From CAZUXY01 sp964624235 (GTDB lineage: Bacteria > Spirochaetota > UBA4802 > UBA5368), in assembly GCA_964624235.1 (NCBI GenBank), contig CAZUXY010000019.1:1-64000 (forward strand): a stretch of DNA of 64,000 nucleotides, given 5' to 3'. The position numbers and the translations under genes were made by a program. Positions 27,129-36,236 of the stretch are shown here, one piece after another. Positions within the stretch are counted from its first letter, which is position 1. Every line of letters starts with the position of its first letter. The notes beneath the pieces were generated by a model. That model did not search any database. It was not told the DNA's origin and was given only the letters and a program-made list of their open reading frames with translations.

Positions 27129-27532
27129 GAGATTTATGCCGCCGGATGTTATTTACCCAAAAATGTATTCACCTACAGAACGCGGTCGGAATCAACCCGC
27201 ACAACGGCACTCGCGACGATCACCGGAGCTGTCCCGGTGTGAATACACGTCTCAAACCCGAATGCGTCCGATCGGATGCCAAACAGGATGACGCAACGCA
27301 TCACCGGTTCCATGAGCAATGAATGTTTCGTATGACCCGCCGGAAAGGTTCACAACCATGAGAAACTCTTCGGTTAAAATGCTATTTGAAAAGACGATAC
27401 CCCGTTTAGGCAAGTATATTTTAAAAAAATTCTTATTGAGATTGACAAAGGCCTGATAGTGCGGTATCTCATAGGAACCAGTAACCTGTGGTTTCAACAA
27501 AACCCTCGGACACCACACCAGGAAATCCCTGT
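27129..27532. other. Intergenic region upstream of the divergent smc and lipoprotein genes
   Basis: A candidate + strand promoter, TTGACA (27442-27447), a 17-base spacer and TATCTC (27465-27470), stands about 60 bases before the ATG at 27533. A - strand frame at 27252-27518 has no ribosome site and would need to overlap the next gene, so I do not accept it. The - strand promoter of smc was not found. Confidence 0.4.
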
Positions 27533-28099
27533 ATGCCGAAGACCGACTACATTAAGGCTGTATTCGTCAGCACGGTGTATACCGGGCTGCTGTGCATCCA
27601 GTTCGCTTCCTGCGCTTCCGCCGGTAAAGTCAAACAGTATAAATTTTCGACCGAACTGGCGGGCACGACCAGGGAGTATGTCCTTTCCGGGGAACCGATC
27701 GACAGGGGCGATACTTACCGGGTTTTCTTTACCCTTTCACAGCAGGAGGAATGCATCAGGATCAGCATCAATGCGAAAGAGATTTATAAGGACTTCCGTT
27801 TTGTGGAAAACCATCCGCGCATTTACTTCATTATTGAAAGGGCCGTCGATATACGGAAATTCCGGCAGAAGGACAGGGATTTCATTTTTTCGGAGCTTGC
27901 CGCAAACTACACGTCAAACTGGGAACACCTGGAATACCTTTTGTTGTGCGGCGCCAGGGAGGGACCGTTGAAAATACTGGCGCCGGGTACCTACCGCCTT
28001 CGGTTCTCTTCACTGGGCGGCGAAAAATTCAGTTATACGATTAAAATCGAGTCTGACAACGCCCCGGTGGTTTTTTCGGAAATATTTTCGGCGGAATAA
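27533..28099 (+). CDS. Putative lipoprotein of unknown function
   Basis: From the ATG at 27533 (AGGAAA eight bases before it) the protein has 188 residues with an N-terminal hydrophobic segment (about 8-28) that ends in FASC, a lipobox with cysteine at about residue 27. The mature part is beta-rich and charged, ending in APGTYRLRFSSLGGEKFSYTIKIESD, a pattern of beta-sandwich domains, with a central RIYFIIERAVDIRKF helix-strand region. The 15 residues upstream of this start do not look like coding sequence. A TPR gene follows 57 bases later, probably in the same unit. Confidence 0.65.
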   Translation: MPKTDYIKAVFVSTVYTGLLCIQFASCASAGKVKQYKFSTELAGTTREYVLSGEPIDRGDTYRVFFTLSQQEECIRISINAKEIYKDFRFVENHPRIYFIIERAVDIRKFRQKDRDFIFSELAANYTSNWEHLEYLLLCGAREGPLKILAPGTYRLRFSSLGGEKFSYTIKIESDNAPVVFSEIFSAE

Positions 28100-28155
28100 A
28101 ATAATTCTGCTCTTTTTCCGAAAGAGCGGATACTATCTGATATACATTCACCGCG

Positions 28156-28563
28156 ATGAAGCATTACGACTATATCGAATCGGAAGATCTCTACGAACTC
28201 GCCCTGGAATGGATCAAGCGGAAAAATACGGAAAAAGCGGAACTGTATCTGCGCAGGGTGATATCGCTCAATCCCAGGTTCATATACGCCTATATAACCA
28301 TGGCCCGTCTGTACGGCAGAAAAAAAAATTTTTCAATGGCGATAAGCACCATCAAGAAAGCCCGCAATCAGGACCCGGATTTCGACCGGCTTGATTACCT
28401 GCTGGCAAAATACGCATACAAGGCGGGCGATTACCGTCTGGCGTTAAGGTATATAGACGGGGCCCTGGCAAAAGCCGGTCAGCCCCTGTATATCAAAAGC
28501 CGAAGTATCATACTGAAGGCGGTCCAGGGGCTCGATTTCAATACGCGGTTGAAACAAAAATAG
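28156..28563 (+). CDS. TPR-repeat protein
   Basis: The 135 residues contain about three tetratricopeptide repeats (NTEKAELYLRRVISLNP at 25-41, NFSMAISTIKKARNQDP at 60-76, DYRLALRYIDGALAKAG at 93-109) and no signal peptide. TPR folds bind partner proteins. The ribosome site is weak. It follows the lipoprotein gene on the same strand, and could be a cytoplasmic partner. Confidence 0.65.
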   Translation: MKHYDYIESEDLYELALEWIKRKNTEKAELYLRRVISLNPRFIYAYITMARLYGRKKNFSMAISTIKKARNQDPDFDRLDYLLAKYAYKAGDYRLALRYIDGALAKAGQPLYIKSRSIILKAVQGLDFNTRLKQK

Positions 28564-28641
28564 AAAAAAGGCGTGGTGTTTACAGGAAACCGGATAATAT
28601 TGTAAATACAATAATTTCGTAAAAAAGCAAACGATAAAATA

Positions 28642-28670
28642 TTGACACTTGGCGGTGCAGGTTTTAACAT
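28642..28670 (+). promoter_or_regulatory. Promoter for the outer-membrane-protein gene
   Basis: TTGACA (28642-28647), a 17-base spacer and TAACAT (28665-28670). The start codon is 77 bases downstream, and AGGAGG precedes it. Confidence 0.6.
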
Positions 28671-28746
28671 ATACGGCGACCCCTGAAAAGAAAATAAAGG
28701 GTCCCGATAAAAATATAACAACCAATTAAATTATCAGGAGGATTTA

Positions 28747-29577
28747 ATGAGAACGAAAACTCTCTCTCTCGTTCTAACTGCATGTGTACTTTCTCTTTGC
28801 GTTTTCGCTTTCGGAAACAACGCTCACGCCGTCGCCTTCAGAAGCCCCAGCCTGGGCGGCGCGACCGGATTGATCATGACCCCGACGGCCCGTACCGGAT
28901 GGGAAGGCGCCAACCTGGGACTGGACCTGGGGATGGGCTACACCGGCCTGGGTGACGACTCATGGCTTCCCAAGGCGACGCTGCAGCTCTTTGACCGCTG
29001 GGAACTGGGCGCCATGTATGAACTGCTGGGCGAGGACGGCGACAACGACCAGGAGCAGAACGACCTGTACCTGCACACCAAATTCCGTATTTTCCCCTGG
29101 TCGGGTTCATCCAACTCCGCGCTGGCCATCGGCGTGAACTACCAGAGCCTGAAATACAACGACGAAAGCTACACTGCCTACCAGTTCTATCTCGCGGCGA
29201 CTTACAGCGGCGACTTTTTCGGCATGCCCGCAGAAACCACCATCGTCTTCGGCAAAACCCTGGGCGACGATGAAGTCGTGGCCGACGACAACTGGGACTT
29301 TTCAATGGGATTCGACCTGGATCTCTTCCCCAAGGTGTTTCAGCACTATGTGCACTGGATAAACGACTTCTCGAACTATACGTATACGGTGGACCCGCTG
29401 CGTAATGTTTCGGGTTACCGCGGCTGCTTCAATACCGGCATCCGCATCGCCGCCTTCAAGGGACACCGCAAGTATAAACTGAATTTCGACGTCCTGGTGC
29501 TCGACGTGCTTGATGATCCCGACTACAGCCCCGGGCGTGAACTCGCCGCCGCGGTGACCTTCGGTCTGGCTATCTAA
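28747..29577 (+). CDS. Outer membrane beta-barrel protein, YjbH-like N terminus
   Basis: The 276-residue protein has a cleavable signal peptide (ends near NNAHA), then SLGGATGLIMTPTARTGWEG, which is the start found in YjbH-type outer membrane proteins (GxTGLIxxPTAR), and a run of amphipathic strands with many aromatic and glycine residues up to the terminal FGLAI. It is best read as a porin-like or polysaccharide-associated barrel. AGGAGG precedes the ATG by eight bases and the promoter is at 28642-28670. It stands alone in its own unit; a strong hairpin (29601-29624) follows the stop. Confidence 0.7.
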   Translation: MRTKTLSLVLTACVLSLCVFAFGNNAHAVAFRSPSLGGATGLIMTPTARTGWEGANLGLDLGMGYTGLGDDSWLPKATLQLFDRWELGAMYELLGEDGDNDQEQNDLYLHTKFRIFPWSGSSNSALAIGVNYQSLKYNDESYTAYQFYLAATYSGDFFGMPAETTIVFGKTLGDDEVVADDNWDFSMGFDLDLFPKVFQHYVHWINDFSNYTYTVDPLRNVSGYRGCFNTGIRIAAFKGHRKYKLNFDVLVLDVLDDPDYSPGRELAAAVTFGLAI

Positions 29578-29600
29578 CCGGGAAAACCGCAATAACGAAA

Positions 29601-29624
29601 GCGGCGGAATTGTATTTCCGCCGC
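29601..29624. terminator. Strong hairpin after the outer-membrane-protein gene
   Basis: GCGGCGGAA (29601-29609) pairs perfectly with TTCCGCCGC (29616-29624) over a six-base loop; GTTTCTTATTTA follows on the + strand. The convergent pyrE ends 65 bases later, so the hairpin may serve both. Confidence 0.75.
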
Positions 29625-29689
29625 GTGTTTCTTATTTATCCAGGCGACGGGCATCTACCGTCGCTTTTGTTGTTTTTATACCGGTGCGG

Positions 29690-30256
29690 TTATCCCCGTC
29701 TTCTCCGGTCGAAATCCTCTCGTCTGAAAAGAGAACGTACGACGACCCCGGTGTCCTCGATGTTTTCCCTTCCGCCTTCCTCACGGTCTATGATGACCGC
29801 CGCGCATACAACCTCAAGACCCGACTCCCTCATGCGCTCGATCGCCGTAATGGTGGATCCCCCGGTGGTGATTACATCGTCGATCGCTATCACTTTTTTC
29901 ACCCCCGCCAGCCGCCCCTCGATCCATTTCTGGGTGCCGTGCTTCTTGGGTTCCTTACGCACGATAAGGGGAAAAATTGTGCGGCCCTGCCGGTGGGCCT
30001 CGATGCTGGTGCAAAGAGCGATGGGATCGGCCCCCAGTGTAAGTCCGCCCAGCGCGTCCGCGTCGACATCACCGATCAGCCCGAACATCGCCTCACCGAG
30101 GAGGCTCAGACCCGCCGGGTCCAGCGTGACCGCTTTACAGTCGAAATAATAGGGGCTCTCCTTCCCGGAAACCAGTTTAAAGGGAGGGTCCTCGCGATAC
30201 ATGAATGAATTTTCGTACAGCAGCCCGAACAGGCGTTCTTTAGCGGTGGATTGCAT
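29690..30256 (-). CDS. pyrE: Orotate phosphoribosyltransferase
   Basis: PyrE makes OMP from orotate and PRPP in pyrimidine synthesis. The PRPP-binding motif VIAIDDVITTGGSTI (about residues 121-135) and the N-terminal GKESPYYFDCKAVTL loop are those of the bacterial enzyme; 188 residues is the short but normal form. AGGAGA precedes the ATG. It follows rarA by 42 bases and the two are probably co-transcribed; the other pyrimidine genes are not in the window. Confidence 0.92.
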   Translation of the reverse strand: MQSTAKERLFGLLYENSFMYREDPPFKLVSGKESPYYFDCKAVTLDPAGLSLLGEAMFGLIGDVDADALGGLTLGADPIALCTSIEAHRQGRTIFPLIVRKEPKKHGTQKWIEGRLAGVKKVIAIDDVITTGGSTITAIERMRESGLEVVCAAVIIDREEGGRENIEDTGVVVRSLFRREDFDRRRRG

Positions 30257-30298
30257 CGGTTTCTCCTGAAATTATTTGTGCCTTCGTAAATCAGTACA

Positions 30299-31585
30299 CT
30301 ATTCCTTTTCATATCTTTTCGGCCATAACTTTTTCAGCCTTTCTTTTATCGCTTTCTCGCTCCCTTCGTCGGAAGGGCGGTAAAACACCTGGTTTCCGAG
30401 CGACTCCGGCAGATAGTCCTCTTTAACGAAATGACCGTTGAAATCATGGGGATATTTATAACCCCGCGCGTACCCCATCTCCTTCATGAGACCGGTGGGA
30501 GCATTGCGCAGATGCGGGGGGATAGGGATGGAAAAATCACCGGCGAATTCCCTGGCCCTGTTCAGCGCCATGTATGAGGCGTTGCTTTTGGGACATGAGG
30601 CCAGAAAGGTCGCCCCCTGGCTGAGGATGATCTCCGCTTCGGGCGGACCGATATTCTGTACGGCAAGGAATATCGATGTGGCGATGCCGATGGCCTGGGG
30701 TGACGCGTTTCCCACGTCTTCAGACGCGAAAATCACCATCCGGCGCGCGATGAATTCCGGGTCTTCTCCGGCGGTCAGCATCCGGGACAGATAAAAGACC
30801 GCGGCGTCGGGGTCAGAACCCCTCATGGACTTTATAAAGGCCGAAATGGTGTCGTAATGCCGGTCTCCCGCACGGTCATAGTAGACCACCACGTTTTTCA
30901 ACGCTTCTTCGAGCACACGGGCGTCGACGGTGTTCCCTTCCGCTATAATGAGAGACTGCTCAAGTATATTCAGCATCCTTCGCGCGTCACCCTGGGCGAT
31001 TTTCACCAGTTTGTCGCGTATATCGTCGTTGAGGGTTATTCCCGCATCAACCAGTATGGTGTCCTTTTCCAGGGTACTTTTCAGAATCGCATGCAGGTCG
31101 TTTTCCGTCAGGGGATACATCCTGATTACCCTCACACGGGAAAGCAGCGGGGCAATAACCTGAAAGGAAGGGTTTTCCGTGGTCGCCCCTATCAGCACGA
31201 TGTCGCCCGATTCGACGGCACCCAGCACCGCGTCCTGCTGGGTTTTCGTGAAACGATGAATTTCGTCCAGGAACAATAGTGTCTGGGCGCCCGCCGCGAT
31301 ATTTCCCCTCCCCCGCTCAATGACCTTTCTCACCTCCGCCACGCCGGAAGAGATTGCGCTGAGAAAATGCGCTTCCATTCCGCAATGATCGGCGATCAAT
31401 CTCGCCAGGGTGGTTTTTCCGCAACCCGGTTCGCCCCAGAGGATCATGGAAAAAGCGGTCTTTTTTTCCATGAGCTTTCTGATTATTTTCCCCTCAGCCA
31501 GCAGGTGAGACTGCCCTACGAAGTCTTCCAGCGTAACGGGCCTGCGTCGCTCAGCCAGAGGCCGTATTTCTTTGCCTGTATCCAT
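30299..31585 (-). CDS. rarA: Replication-associated recombination protein RarA (MgsA)
   Basis: RarA is an AAA+ ATPase related to clamp loaders that acts at stalled forks. Walker A GEPGCGKTT, Walker B LFLDEIHRF and the sensor segment GATTENPSFQVIAPLLSRVRV are all present, followed by the C-terminal helical oligomerisation part typical of the MgsA/WRNIP1 family (…LNRAREFAGD…). The frame is open to 31648, but the ATG at 31585 begins MDTGKEIRPLAERRRP, the usual N terminus, and gives 428 residues. A clear ribosome site is missing. Confidence 0.93.
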   Translation of the reverse strand: MDTGKEIRPLAERRRPVTLEDFVGQSHLLAEGKIIRKLMEKKTAFSMILWGEPGCGKTTLARLIADHCGMEAHFLSAISSGVAEVRKVIERGRGNIAAGAQTLLFLDEIHRFTKTQQDAVLGAVESGDIVLIGATTENPSFQVIAPLLSRVRVIRMYPLTENDLHAILKSTLEKDTILVDAGITLNDDIRDKLVKIAQGDARRMLNILEQSLIIAEGNTVDARVLEEALKNVVVYYDRAGDRHYDTISAFIKSMRGSDPDAAVFYLSRMLTAGEDPEFIARRMVIFASEDVGNASPQAIGIATSIFLAVQNIGPPEAEIILSQGATFLASCPKSNASYMALNRAREFAGDFSIPIPPHLRNAPTGLMKEMGYARGYKYPHDFNGHFVKEDYLPESLGNQVFYRPSDEGSEKAIKERLKKLWPKRYEKE

Positions 31586-31884
31586 CGGTAAAATAATTTT
31601 TTCCCGTAATGAGCGGCAAACAAACGCCACGCATGTACCTGGGCGCAATGAATTCCCACTGCGGGTTTCCGCATTGAGTTCATTGATCGTACTGTTTACT
31701 TTATGAAAGATTGCGTACCAATGCGCAAGTTCTTATTATACCTGCCGGTACTTTTAAAGATCATGGTGTATATTTCCCGGTCATACCAAGTCAATAAAAG
31801 TAAAATCCCGCTGACCATTCACGGCAAGGCATGTTCTGCGCATCAGACCATCCTGACACCGCACCTGTGCAATCCCGGTAAAAT
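31586..31884. other. Intergenic region upstream of rarA
   Basis: About 300 bases between the rarA start and the rpsU terminator. A 65-residue + strand frame (31703-31900) has no ribosome site and runs into the hairpin, so it is not accepted. I see no other gene. Confidence 0.4.
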
Positions 31885-31912
31885 AAAAAATCCGGCATAA
31901 CCGGATTTTTTT
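31885..31912. terminator. rpsU terminator
   Basis: AAAAAATCCGG (31885-31895), loop CATAA, CCGGATTTTTTT (31901-31912): a stem with long A and T tracts on the two sides, 24 bases beyond the rpsU stop on the - strand. It should work in both directions. Confidence 0.8.
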
Positions 31913-31935
31913 CGTAGTCTTCAACTTTTCGATGA

Positions 31936-32205
31936 TCAACTCTTGTCTTCTTCAGTCTGTTCTTTCGCTACGACCCTCACGTTGGTGAACTTTCTACCCC
32001 TGCTCTGGGCGGCGAATCTTCTGATCTTCTTGATGCGGCGGCGCTCAGCTTCTTCTTTCTTGCGTTTTTTCTCTTCACTGGGTTTTTCATAATAACGCCT
32101 GCGCTTGAGCTCTTTGAAAATACCCTCGAACGCCATTTTCTTCTTCAGATTTTTAAAGGCCTTTTCGATGTCGCCGTTCACATCGACTTCTATTGGTGTA
32201 GGCAT
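31936..32205 (-). CDS. rpsU: 30S ribosomal protein bS21
   Basis: The 89-residue basic protein has the S21 core (about 1-55: MPTPIEVDVNGDIEKAFKNL, then RRYYEKPSEEKKRKKEEA) and a C-terminal extension of about 20 residues relative to the E. coli protein (71 residues), rich in Lys/Arg (FAAQSRGRKFTNVRVVAKEQ). bS21 helps the 30S subunit to bind mRNA. The ribosome site is weak (AAGGGA at about 12 bases). It stands alone between its promoter (32242-32269) and the terminator. Confidence 0.93.
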   Translation of the reverse strand: MPTPIEVDVNGDIEKAFKNLKKKMAFEGIFKELKRRRYYEKPSEEKKRKKEEAERRRIKKIRRFAAQSRGRKFTNVRVVAKEQTEEDKS

Positions 32206-32241
32206 CAGTGTATCACATCCCTTTGGTTAAGATTTCGTACG

Positions 32242-32269
32242 ACAATACGAAGAGAGTATATTTTGTCAA
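32242..32269 (-). promoter_or_regulatory. rpsU promoter
   Basis: On the - strand TTGACA (32269-32264), a 16-base spacer and TATTGT (32247-32242), about 37 bases before the start codon. Confidence 0.5.
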
Positions 32270-32420
32270 TATAAAAAAATCCGCGACTTGAAAACCCAGT
32301 TCCCCGCCGCCGGCAAAGGTGGTGTGGATCCCATACCGACCGCGGAAAATAAATCAGGGGGGATAATCACACGGGCTGGTGTCCCCGCTGGAATCTTTCC
32401 CCCCTTCACCACGGGTGGTA

Positions 32421-32963
32421 CTACTTGATCAGTTTATCTATAAGCTCAATAATCGTATTAATCTCCGCTCCCCGTATGGCGCCCTTCTTTACATACTTAA
32501 CTTTTTTATCCGCGCCGATCAGGATGAAAACCGAGGTATTATTACAGTCACCCAGCCCCCACTGCTTGGCAATGATGCGGTCGGGATCGGTGAGTATGGT
32601 GGTGTTATATTTCTTTATCTTGCCCTGTATAATCCTTCGTATGAGGAAATTCGGCGCCTTTGAGTCGGCCAGGTTGGCAACGCCCATCCCTTTGTATTTT
32701 GCTTCAGGAAATTTCTTCGCTTTGATGGCGTCGGCCAGAGGATCGTTGACGTCCGCGGCATCCGCATCGTTGTAGAAAATGGAGATCAGTTTTGTTCCGA
32801 GCAGCGGTATGGTTGCCGGTTTGTTGTTGGCATCCATTATCTGTACGTTGGATACAACCTGTCCCACGGTAAGCGCGTAGACCGCCGCACCGGAGAAAAT
32901 AACCAGCACCGCCAGGCAGATAATGAAAAACAATGACGTACTTCGTGTTTTCATCTGAAGCAT
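32421..32963 (-). CDS. YtfJ-family periplasmic thioredoxin-fold protein
   Basis: The 180-residue protein begins with a signal/anchor (about 10-32) and then follows YtfJ throughout: KLISIFYNDADAADVNDPL, GMGVANLADSKAPNFLIRRI, DPDRIIAKQWGLGDCNNTSVF, and KVKYVKKGAIRGAE. The thioredoxin fold lacks a CxxC pair, as in the family, so it is not a disulfide reductase; its activity is not known. The ATG at 32963 follows a GGGGG stretch by six bases. A candidate promoter is at 33015-33042. Confidence 0.8.
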   Translation of the reverse strand: MLQMKTRSTSLFFIICLAVLVIFSGAAVYALTVGQVVSNVQIMDANNKPATIPLLGTKLISIFYNDADAADVNDPLADAIKAKKFPEAKYKGMGVANLADSKAPNFLIRRIIQGKIKKYNTTILTDPDRIIAKQWGLGDCNNTSVFILIGADKKVKYVKKGAIRGAEINTIIELIDKLIK

Positions 32964-33014
32964 ACGTACCCCCTCACTGATAGTATATGTATATTGTATT
33001 ACATTCGTACATGG

Positions 33015-33042
33015 ATGTTATACGGTTTTTCCCCGATGTCAA
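33015..33042 (-). promoter_or_regulatory. Candidate promoter for the YtfJ-like gene
   Basis: On the - strand TTGACA (33042-33037), a 16-base spacer and TAACAT (33020-33015), about 50 bases before the ATG at 32963. Confidence 0.4.
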
Positions 33043-33198
33043 TACATTTTAATTGATTCACCTGCATATTCCTTTACACAACGTCCGACGGCATGATTTA
33101 TTAAAAGAATATTTTTCTTGACGGTGGTACTCCGAGACCCCACAGTTGGGGGATTGAAATGGGTGTGTAAAACCTAAGTTCAGGAGGATTCCCGCATC

Positions 33199-33651
33199 AT
33201 GAAGCATATTAAAGGCATTCTATTGATTACGGTGTTATCGTTTATATTCGCTTTCAGTCAGGCTTTCGCGGCCGGTTCCCCTGTAGGCACATGGAAAACC
33301 ATAGACGACAAGACGAAGGAACCGAAATCTTTTCTCCAGATATGGGAAAAAGACGGTGTCTATTACGGAAAAGTTTCGAAGCTGATCCTTAAAAAGGGCG
33401 AAGACCCCAATCCCCTGTGTACAAAATGCAAGGGCAGCCTGAAAGACAAACCCATACTGGGAATGACGATCATGTGGGGATTGAAGCAGAACGGGGACGA
33501 GTATTCCGGCGGTAATATCATGGACCCCGATAACGGGGAAACCTATCGCTGCAAAATCAAGCTGCTCGATGGAGGCAAGAAACTCGAAGTAAGGGGATTC
33601 ATCGGCATATCCCTGCTGGGCCGATCACAGTACTGGCACAGGGCCGATTAA
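33199..33651 (+). CDS. Exported DUF2147 protein
   Basis: A 150-residue protein with a signal peptide (about 1-24, ends AFAA) and the DUF2147 domain, seen in SPVGTWKTIDD, YYGKVSKLILKKGEDPNPLC, GMTIMWGLKQNGDEYSGGNIMDP and KLEVRGFIGISLLGRSQYWHR. The domain is a small lipocalin-like beta barrel; its ligand is unknown. Two cysteines (CTKC) face each other in the loop. AGGAGG lies ten bases before the ATG. A hairpin at 33680-33708 ends the unit. Confidence 0.9.
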   Translation: MKHIKGILLITVLSFIFAFSQAFAAGSPVGTWKTIDDKTKEPKSFLQIWEKDGVYYGKVSKLILKKGEDPNPLCTKCKGSLKDKPILGMTIMWGLKQNGDEYSGGNIMDPDNGETYRCKIKLLDGGKKLEVRGFIGISLLGRSQYWHRAD

Positions 33652-33679
33652 CGCCGGTCCGCGTCACTCAAGCATCTGC

Positions 33680-33708
33680 ATGCCCCGGAGGTCATACCGC
33701 CGGGGCAT
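33680..33708 (+). terminator. Terminator after the DUF2147 gene
   Basis: ATGCCCCGG (33680-33688) pairs with CCGGGGCAT (33700-33708) over an 11-base loop, followed by TTCATTTATG. Confidence 0.7.
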
Positions 33709-33927
33709 TTCATTTATGCCTGCCGCGCTGTCAAAAAAACTATCTGTAATTTAATTATTGACCTTTGCTTCATTTCCGCGGTAATCTAATACCGGCTGGG
33801 CCGTAAGGATGTTTGCCGGTATCTCAAGAAAAAACCTGTTCTGACGGACACCGCGGATTATATGTGTTACGCATAAAACGAACCAGATGTTCTTAGGGCA
33901 ATCACCGAACCGCACAGGAGCACTGAC

Positions 33928-36222
33928 ATGACACAGGAATCAAAAACGGGTAAAAAGTCGAAATTAACAATACTGCGGGCCAGGATTGAGAAATTCGTTG
34001 AGGAGGTCTACTCCGGTGAAATTACCTATAAGAAGCTATACGGAAAACTGATAAACGCCGTCAAGGTGTTCATCGTCGCGTCCAGGAAATTCATGATGGA
34101 CGATTGCATGACCAAGGCTTCCTCTATTGCATATACTTCGATCGTGTCATTGATTCCCACCCTCACCGTCGCCCTTACTTTTTATTCAATTTTTGCCGGT
34201 GTCGGGAATAAAAAAGAAGAGCTCTTCAGACGAATCACTTTATTCATGCTGGAACACAACATCAAGCTGAACATAGATCCTATTCTGGAGTCCATCTCGA
34301 GCCTCATCGAGAACGCGGGGAAGATCGGAGGGATAGGCGCCGTCATTATGGTTTTCACGGCGACCGCGGTGCTGAGGACCCTTGAGAAGTCCCTCAACGA
34401 CATCTGGAAGGTAAAAAAACAGCGTCCTTTCTTTCTGAAACTGGTCTACTACTGGGCGGCCCTGACTCTCGCACCGATAATGCTGATCGCGGGCACCACC
34501 GTGGCGACCCAGATATCCGCCACCCTGTCACCCCCGAATTTTAAATCGGCAACTATCACACAAAACCGCGTGCTGTGGGTTACGGGCCATAAGGCCACCG
34601 TCATGACGTCTAAAAACGCGGATCTGAAAATGCAAAACATGCTGCTCGACACGATCGATCTGGACAACCAGAAAGTATATGAATTCAGCGCCGCCGGCAG
34701 CGAGTTCAGCGAGGTTGAGTTCAGGGTAGAAAGGAACGAATTGGAAAACGCCGAGTTCAGGGACATCCAGTTCATCGGAAACAACGGGTGGATTATCGGG
34801 AAAAACGGCATCATACTGACCAGCAGCGACGGCGGCGCCTCATGGTTGCTGGCGAAGTGGGGAAATTTTAAGTTCAATGATATCCATATGATAACCGCCA
34901 TTAAAGGATTCATTGCCGCGGACAACGGTTATCTGCTTGAAACATCCGACGGCGGTGAATCCTGGTCCGTTATTGAAGTAAAGGATTTCTCGGCAAACCT
35001 TAATTCGATCTCGTTTTATAACGGTTACGGGATCATCGCGGGCGACCGTGGGACCATTGTGGTTACCGACGACGGCGGGAAAAAATGGACGGTCCGCACC
35101 CTTAACGAAGCGAAGATCAGGAACCGTTATGTGAACCTCAACAGCGTGTTTTTCTGCAACGAGAAAAAGATCTGGCTTGCGGGCGACGAGGGATTCATTC
35201 TGGTAAGCGATAACGGAGGAGTCGCATGGAGCGCTCAGCGGTACCAGGAAAAAAATTATTACGCCCTGTATTTTGAGAACAGGGTTCGTGGTTTCGTTGC
35301 CGGCGAAAAAGGAACACTTTTGTACACTGAGAACGGTGGCGAAAAATGGACCAGGGCGAAACTGCCGTCCTCCCGCATTAATAAAATTATTCCCTGTAAA
35401 AACGGGTTTATCGCCGTCGGAGAGGCGGGAATGATCATGAAATCGACGAACGGTGGAAAAACATGGACCGGCATTGAAGGTGGAAACACCGCCGGGTTGA
35501 TGCTGAATTTTTTCGCGCCCTTCATCTTTATCTGGCTGATGTTCCTGCTCACCTATATCTGGCTTCCCAACATGAAGGTGCCGTTGAAACCGGCTTCCAT
35601 CGGCGCTTCGTTCACGGGTGCCGTCTGGGTGATTTTCATACTGGTTTTTATCGTATATATTAAATCATTCGCCAAGGGCACTTTCGCCATCTATGGAGGA
35701 CTGGCGGCCATCCCCATATTCCTCCTGATGATTTACGCTTCCGCGCTTATCACGCTGTACGGCGCCGAAATTTCCTATACACTGATGCATCCCCATACCT
35801 ACGCCAACCTGAAAAGGACCTTTAAGGACCGAAACGACATCGTCATCTATTACGGTATATCCATCCTGTACGCCGTCTACCGGAAATTCGAGGAGGGGAA
35901 AGGCGCCTCATCATTCAACGACCTGCTGAAAGCCGTCGCCAACAGGGCTGACGAGGTGGATTACTATACCGCGATGTTCATGAAGGAGAACCTTATTCTC
36001 CAGGCCGAGGGCGGAGGATGGGTTCCCACCAATTCATCCATGAACATAAAGGTTTCGGATATCGTGGACCTGATGCACGGAATCAGCCTTACCGTCCCCT
36101 CTCATGGCGGGCCCGATGGGTTGCGCAAGTATTTCAACCGCCTTTTCTCGCAGATGCACGACTCGCACCGCGAGGTGCTGAAGGGGCTTACCCTGGGAAA
36201 GATAATCAGCGAGGCCAAATAG
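33928..36222 (+). CDS. YihY/BrkB-family membrane protein with an inserted YCF48-type beta-propeller
   Basis: The 764-residue protein is a YihY/virulence factor BrkB homologue split by an insert. Residues 1-200 hold the N-terminal part with three helices (about 67-90, 135-150, 173-196); 525-615 hold the last three, including IYGGLAAIPIFLLMIYASALI and LYGAEISYTLMHP, the family signature. Between helices 3 and 4 lie about 310 residues (about 205-520) with six clear YCF48/Hcf136 repeats of the form GxxGxIxxTxDGGxxW, at about 287, 327, 367, 414, 454 and 493, and a weak seventh at 215. With an N-terminus-in topology the propeller is periplasmic. A C-terminal domain (about 630-764) looks like a soluble winged-helix region. 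No cofactor motif is seen. Confidence 0.85.
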   Translation: MTQESKTGKKSKLTILRARIEKFVEEVYSGEITYKKLYGKLINAVKVFIVASRKFMMDDCMTKASSIAYTSIVSLIPTLTVALTFYSIFAGVGNKKEELFRRITLFMLEHNIKLNIDPILESISSLIENAGKIGGIGAVIMVFTATAVLRTLEKSLNDIWKVKKQRPFFLKLVYYWAALTLAPIMLIAGTTVATQISATLSPPNFKSATITQNRVLWVTGHKATVMTSKNADLKMQNMLLDTIDLDNQKVYEFSAAGSEFSEVEFRVERNELENAEFRDIQFIGNNGWIIGKNGIILTSSDGGASWLLAKWGNFKFNDIHMITAIKGFIAADNGYLLETSDGGESWSVIEVKDFSANLNSISFYNGYGIIAGDRGTIVVTDDGGKKWTVRTLNEAKIRNRYVNLNSVFFCNEKKIWLAGDEGFILVSDNGGVAWSAQRYQEKNYYALYFENRVRGFVAGEKGTLLYTENGGEKWTRAKLPSSRINKIIPCKNGFIAVGEAGMIMKSTNGGKTWTGIEGGNTAGLMLNFFAPFIFIWLMFLLTYIWLPNMKVPLKPASIGASFTGAVWVIFILVFIVYIKSFAKGTFAIYGGLAAIPIFLLMIYASALITLYGAEISYTLMHPHTYANLKRTFKDRNDIVIYYGISILYAVYRKFEEGKGASSFNDLLKAVANRADEVDYYTAMFMKENLILQAEGGGWVPTNSSMNIKVSDIVDLMHGISLTVPSHGGPDGLRKYFNRLFSQMHDSHREVLKGLTLGKIISEAK

Positions 36223-36236
36223 GAGCGGGAAGGGAA

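Noticed and set aside
27252..27518. An 88-residue - strand frame upstream of smc
   Set aside because: No ribosome site, and it would overlap the leader of the + strand lipoprotein gene; no recognisable order.
31703..31900. A 65-residue + strand frame before the rpsU terminator
   Set aside because: It lacks a ribosome site and runs into the terminator hairpin.
33118..33151. TTGACG and a CCCCA/TGGGG stem before the DUF2147 gene
   Set aside because: No -10 at a proper distance, and the stem has no tail; too weak to call as a promoter or regulator.
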